From Pseudomonas pergaminensis (GTDB lineage: Bacteria > Pseudomonadota > Gammaproteobacteria > Pseudomonadales > Pseudomonadaceae): a stretch of DNA of 64,000 nt. The stretch spans positions 434,001 to 498,000 of the forward strand of contig NZ_CP078013.2 of assembly GCF_024112395.2 (NCBI RefSeq), read 5' to 3'. The notes under the pieces were generated by a model. It was given only the letters and a program-made list of their open reading frames with translations. It was not told where the DNA came from and ran no database searches. Position numbers and translations under genes: made by a program. This document shows, one piece after another, positions 63,338-64,000 of the stretch (the stretch's first letter is position 1; every line of letters starts with the position of its first letter).

Positions 63338-64000
63338 ACGCGGTTCTTCCAGGCATGTTGGCAGGCGACCTGTTCGGTGAGCAGGGTGCGCAGCAGGTTC
63401 AGGGCGTGGGGCCACTGGGTTTGAGTGGGTTTGACAGTGCCGCTGCTCAGTTCCAGCTGCCACTCGTCGCCCGGTGTCAGCAACAGGCCGAGGGCGTAGG
63501 GAAAGGGCACATCGACGATCCAGCTGGCGTAGGCCTCGGGCGGCTGCTCCTCGGTAATCACCAGCAACACGGCCGGGGCGCCTTCGTTGAGCAGCGCGGC
63601 GGCTTCGAGCATGCCGTGTTCCAGGCCGTCGCCGGTGGCGGCGAGGGCGGTCATTTCGCTGGTTTCGTTGCGCAGGATCGACCACAGGCCAATCACGGCG
63701 TTGTGCACCGACAGGCTGAACTGGGTGGGCGACAGTGGCTGTTCGTTGGCCAGGTCGCTGAGGATGTCGAGGGTGCGCGGGGTCTCGCCATGCCGGGAAA
63801 TGAACACCAGCGGCAGGTCCTGCAGGCCCTCGGCCAGTGGCCAGCCGACGCTGAACGCCATCCGCGCCAGGCGGCTCAGGCGGCGACGTTGCATGGCCGG
63901 CAGGAACGAGACATCAGGGGCGGCATCGCTTGCAGGCAGCAACGCCGGGGCCTGGCACCAGGCGTGCCAGTCGTCCACGCTATCGAGCCCAGGGGCCCAG
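63313..64000 (-). CDS. apeC: Ketosynthase-like chain-length factor (ApeC), start beyond the right edge
   Basis: At least 229 residues; the frame is open to the window edge (WAPGLDSVDDWHAWCQAPALL), so the first few codons are missing. It resembles the N-terminal half of a ketoacyl synthase (PAMQRRRLSRLARMAF, LSPTQFSLSVHNAVIGLWSI, GLEHGMLEAAALL) but lacks the catalytic Cys, as in the beta-ketoacyl synthase chain-length-factor family. ApeC pairs with ApeO and helps fix polyene length. This is the most upstream APE gene visible; the operon start lies outside the window. Confidence 0.85.
   Translation of the reverse strand, partial: WAPGLDSVDDWHAWCQAPALLPASDAAPDVSFLPAMQRRRLSRLARMAFSVGWPLAEGLQDLPLVFISRHGETPRTLDILSDLANEQPLSPTQFSLSVHNAVIGLWSILRNETSEMTALAATGDGLEHGMLEAAALLNEGAPAVLLVITEEQPPEAYASWIVDVPFPYALGLLLTPGDEWQLELSSGTVKPTQTQWPHALNLLRTLLTEQVACQHAWKNRVWNWQRKP

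Overview
The window reads as chromosome from a Pseudomonas of the P. fluorescens group. The grounds are high GC, a medium-chain-length (mcl) PHA locus of the pseudomonad type (two class II synthases, depolymerase, PhaD, two phasins), the pseudomonad neighbourhoods argS-SPOR-hslVU, ponA/pilMNOPQ-aroKB-SPOR-gltBD-hemE, and many REP/REPIN palindromes (GTGGGAGC..GGCTTGCC) in intergenic gaps. Nothing was searched; all family calls come from reading motifs, lengths and gene order.

Layout. 1-364: start of ubiE. 509-2323: PHA-associated protein and phasins phaI, phaF (+). 2406-8844: a six-gene chaperone-usher fimbrial operon (-), with a FimZ/RcsB-like response regulator diverging from it (9188-9883, +). 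9921-15031: phaD, phaC2, phaZ, phaC1 (-). The fimbrial block therefore sits in the gap between the two normally adjacent, converging halves of the pha locus. 15281-20410: DUF971 protein, hslU, hslV (sigma32-like promoter), SPOR protein, argS (-). 20615-24103: priA (-), rpmE and a thermonuclease-like protein (+). 24285-26408: malic enzyme maeB, whose 3' end, terminator and REPIN form a 335-bp unit present three times in tandem. 26430-28892: PBP1A (-). 29110-32677: a reduced type IV pilus alignment/secretin operon (PilM with an internal deletion, PilN, a PilO-PilP fusion, PilQ without AMIN domains). 32682-35996: aroK, aroB and a DamX-like AAA/SPOR protein. 36350-42246: gltB, gltD. 42477-43544: hemE. 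43686-45978: MFS exporter and divergent LysR regulator. 46066-46640: an orphan PemK/MazF-like protein and a candidate structured small RNA. 46661-64000: a lipoprotein followed by a long, tightly overlapping aryl polyene (APE) operon (-) that runs off the right edge.

How the genes work together. The pha genes make, coat, segregate and degrade mcl-PHA granules. The fimbrial genes encode pilin, two chaperones, usher, tip adhesin and adaptor. The APE operon holds a nearly complete type II fatty-acid-like assembly line: aromatic amino acid ammonia-lyase and acyl-ACP ligase for the starter, two carrier proteins, two ketosynthases plus a chain-length factor, a ketoreductase, two dehydratase domains, a thioesterase, acyl- and glycosyltransferases for attachment to a lipid, and a LolA-like protein, an MMPL exporter and a lipoprotein for export. 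It also has a ring methyltransferase and a flavoenzyme with a halogenase-type WxWxIP motif.

Most unusual points: the maeB-tail/REPIN triplication, the reduced pilMN(OP)Q operon, the REPIN read through as the N-terminus of the LolA-like protein, the halogenase-like enzyme and the FH selectivity pair of the lyase in the APE operon, and the fimbrial insertion in the pha locus.
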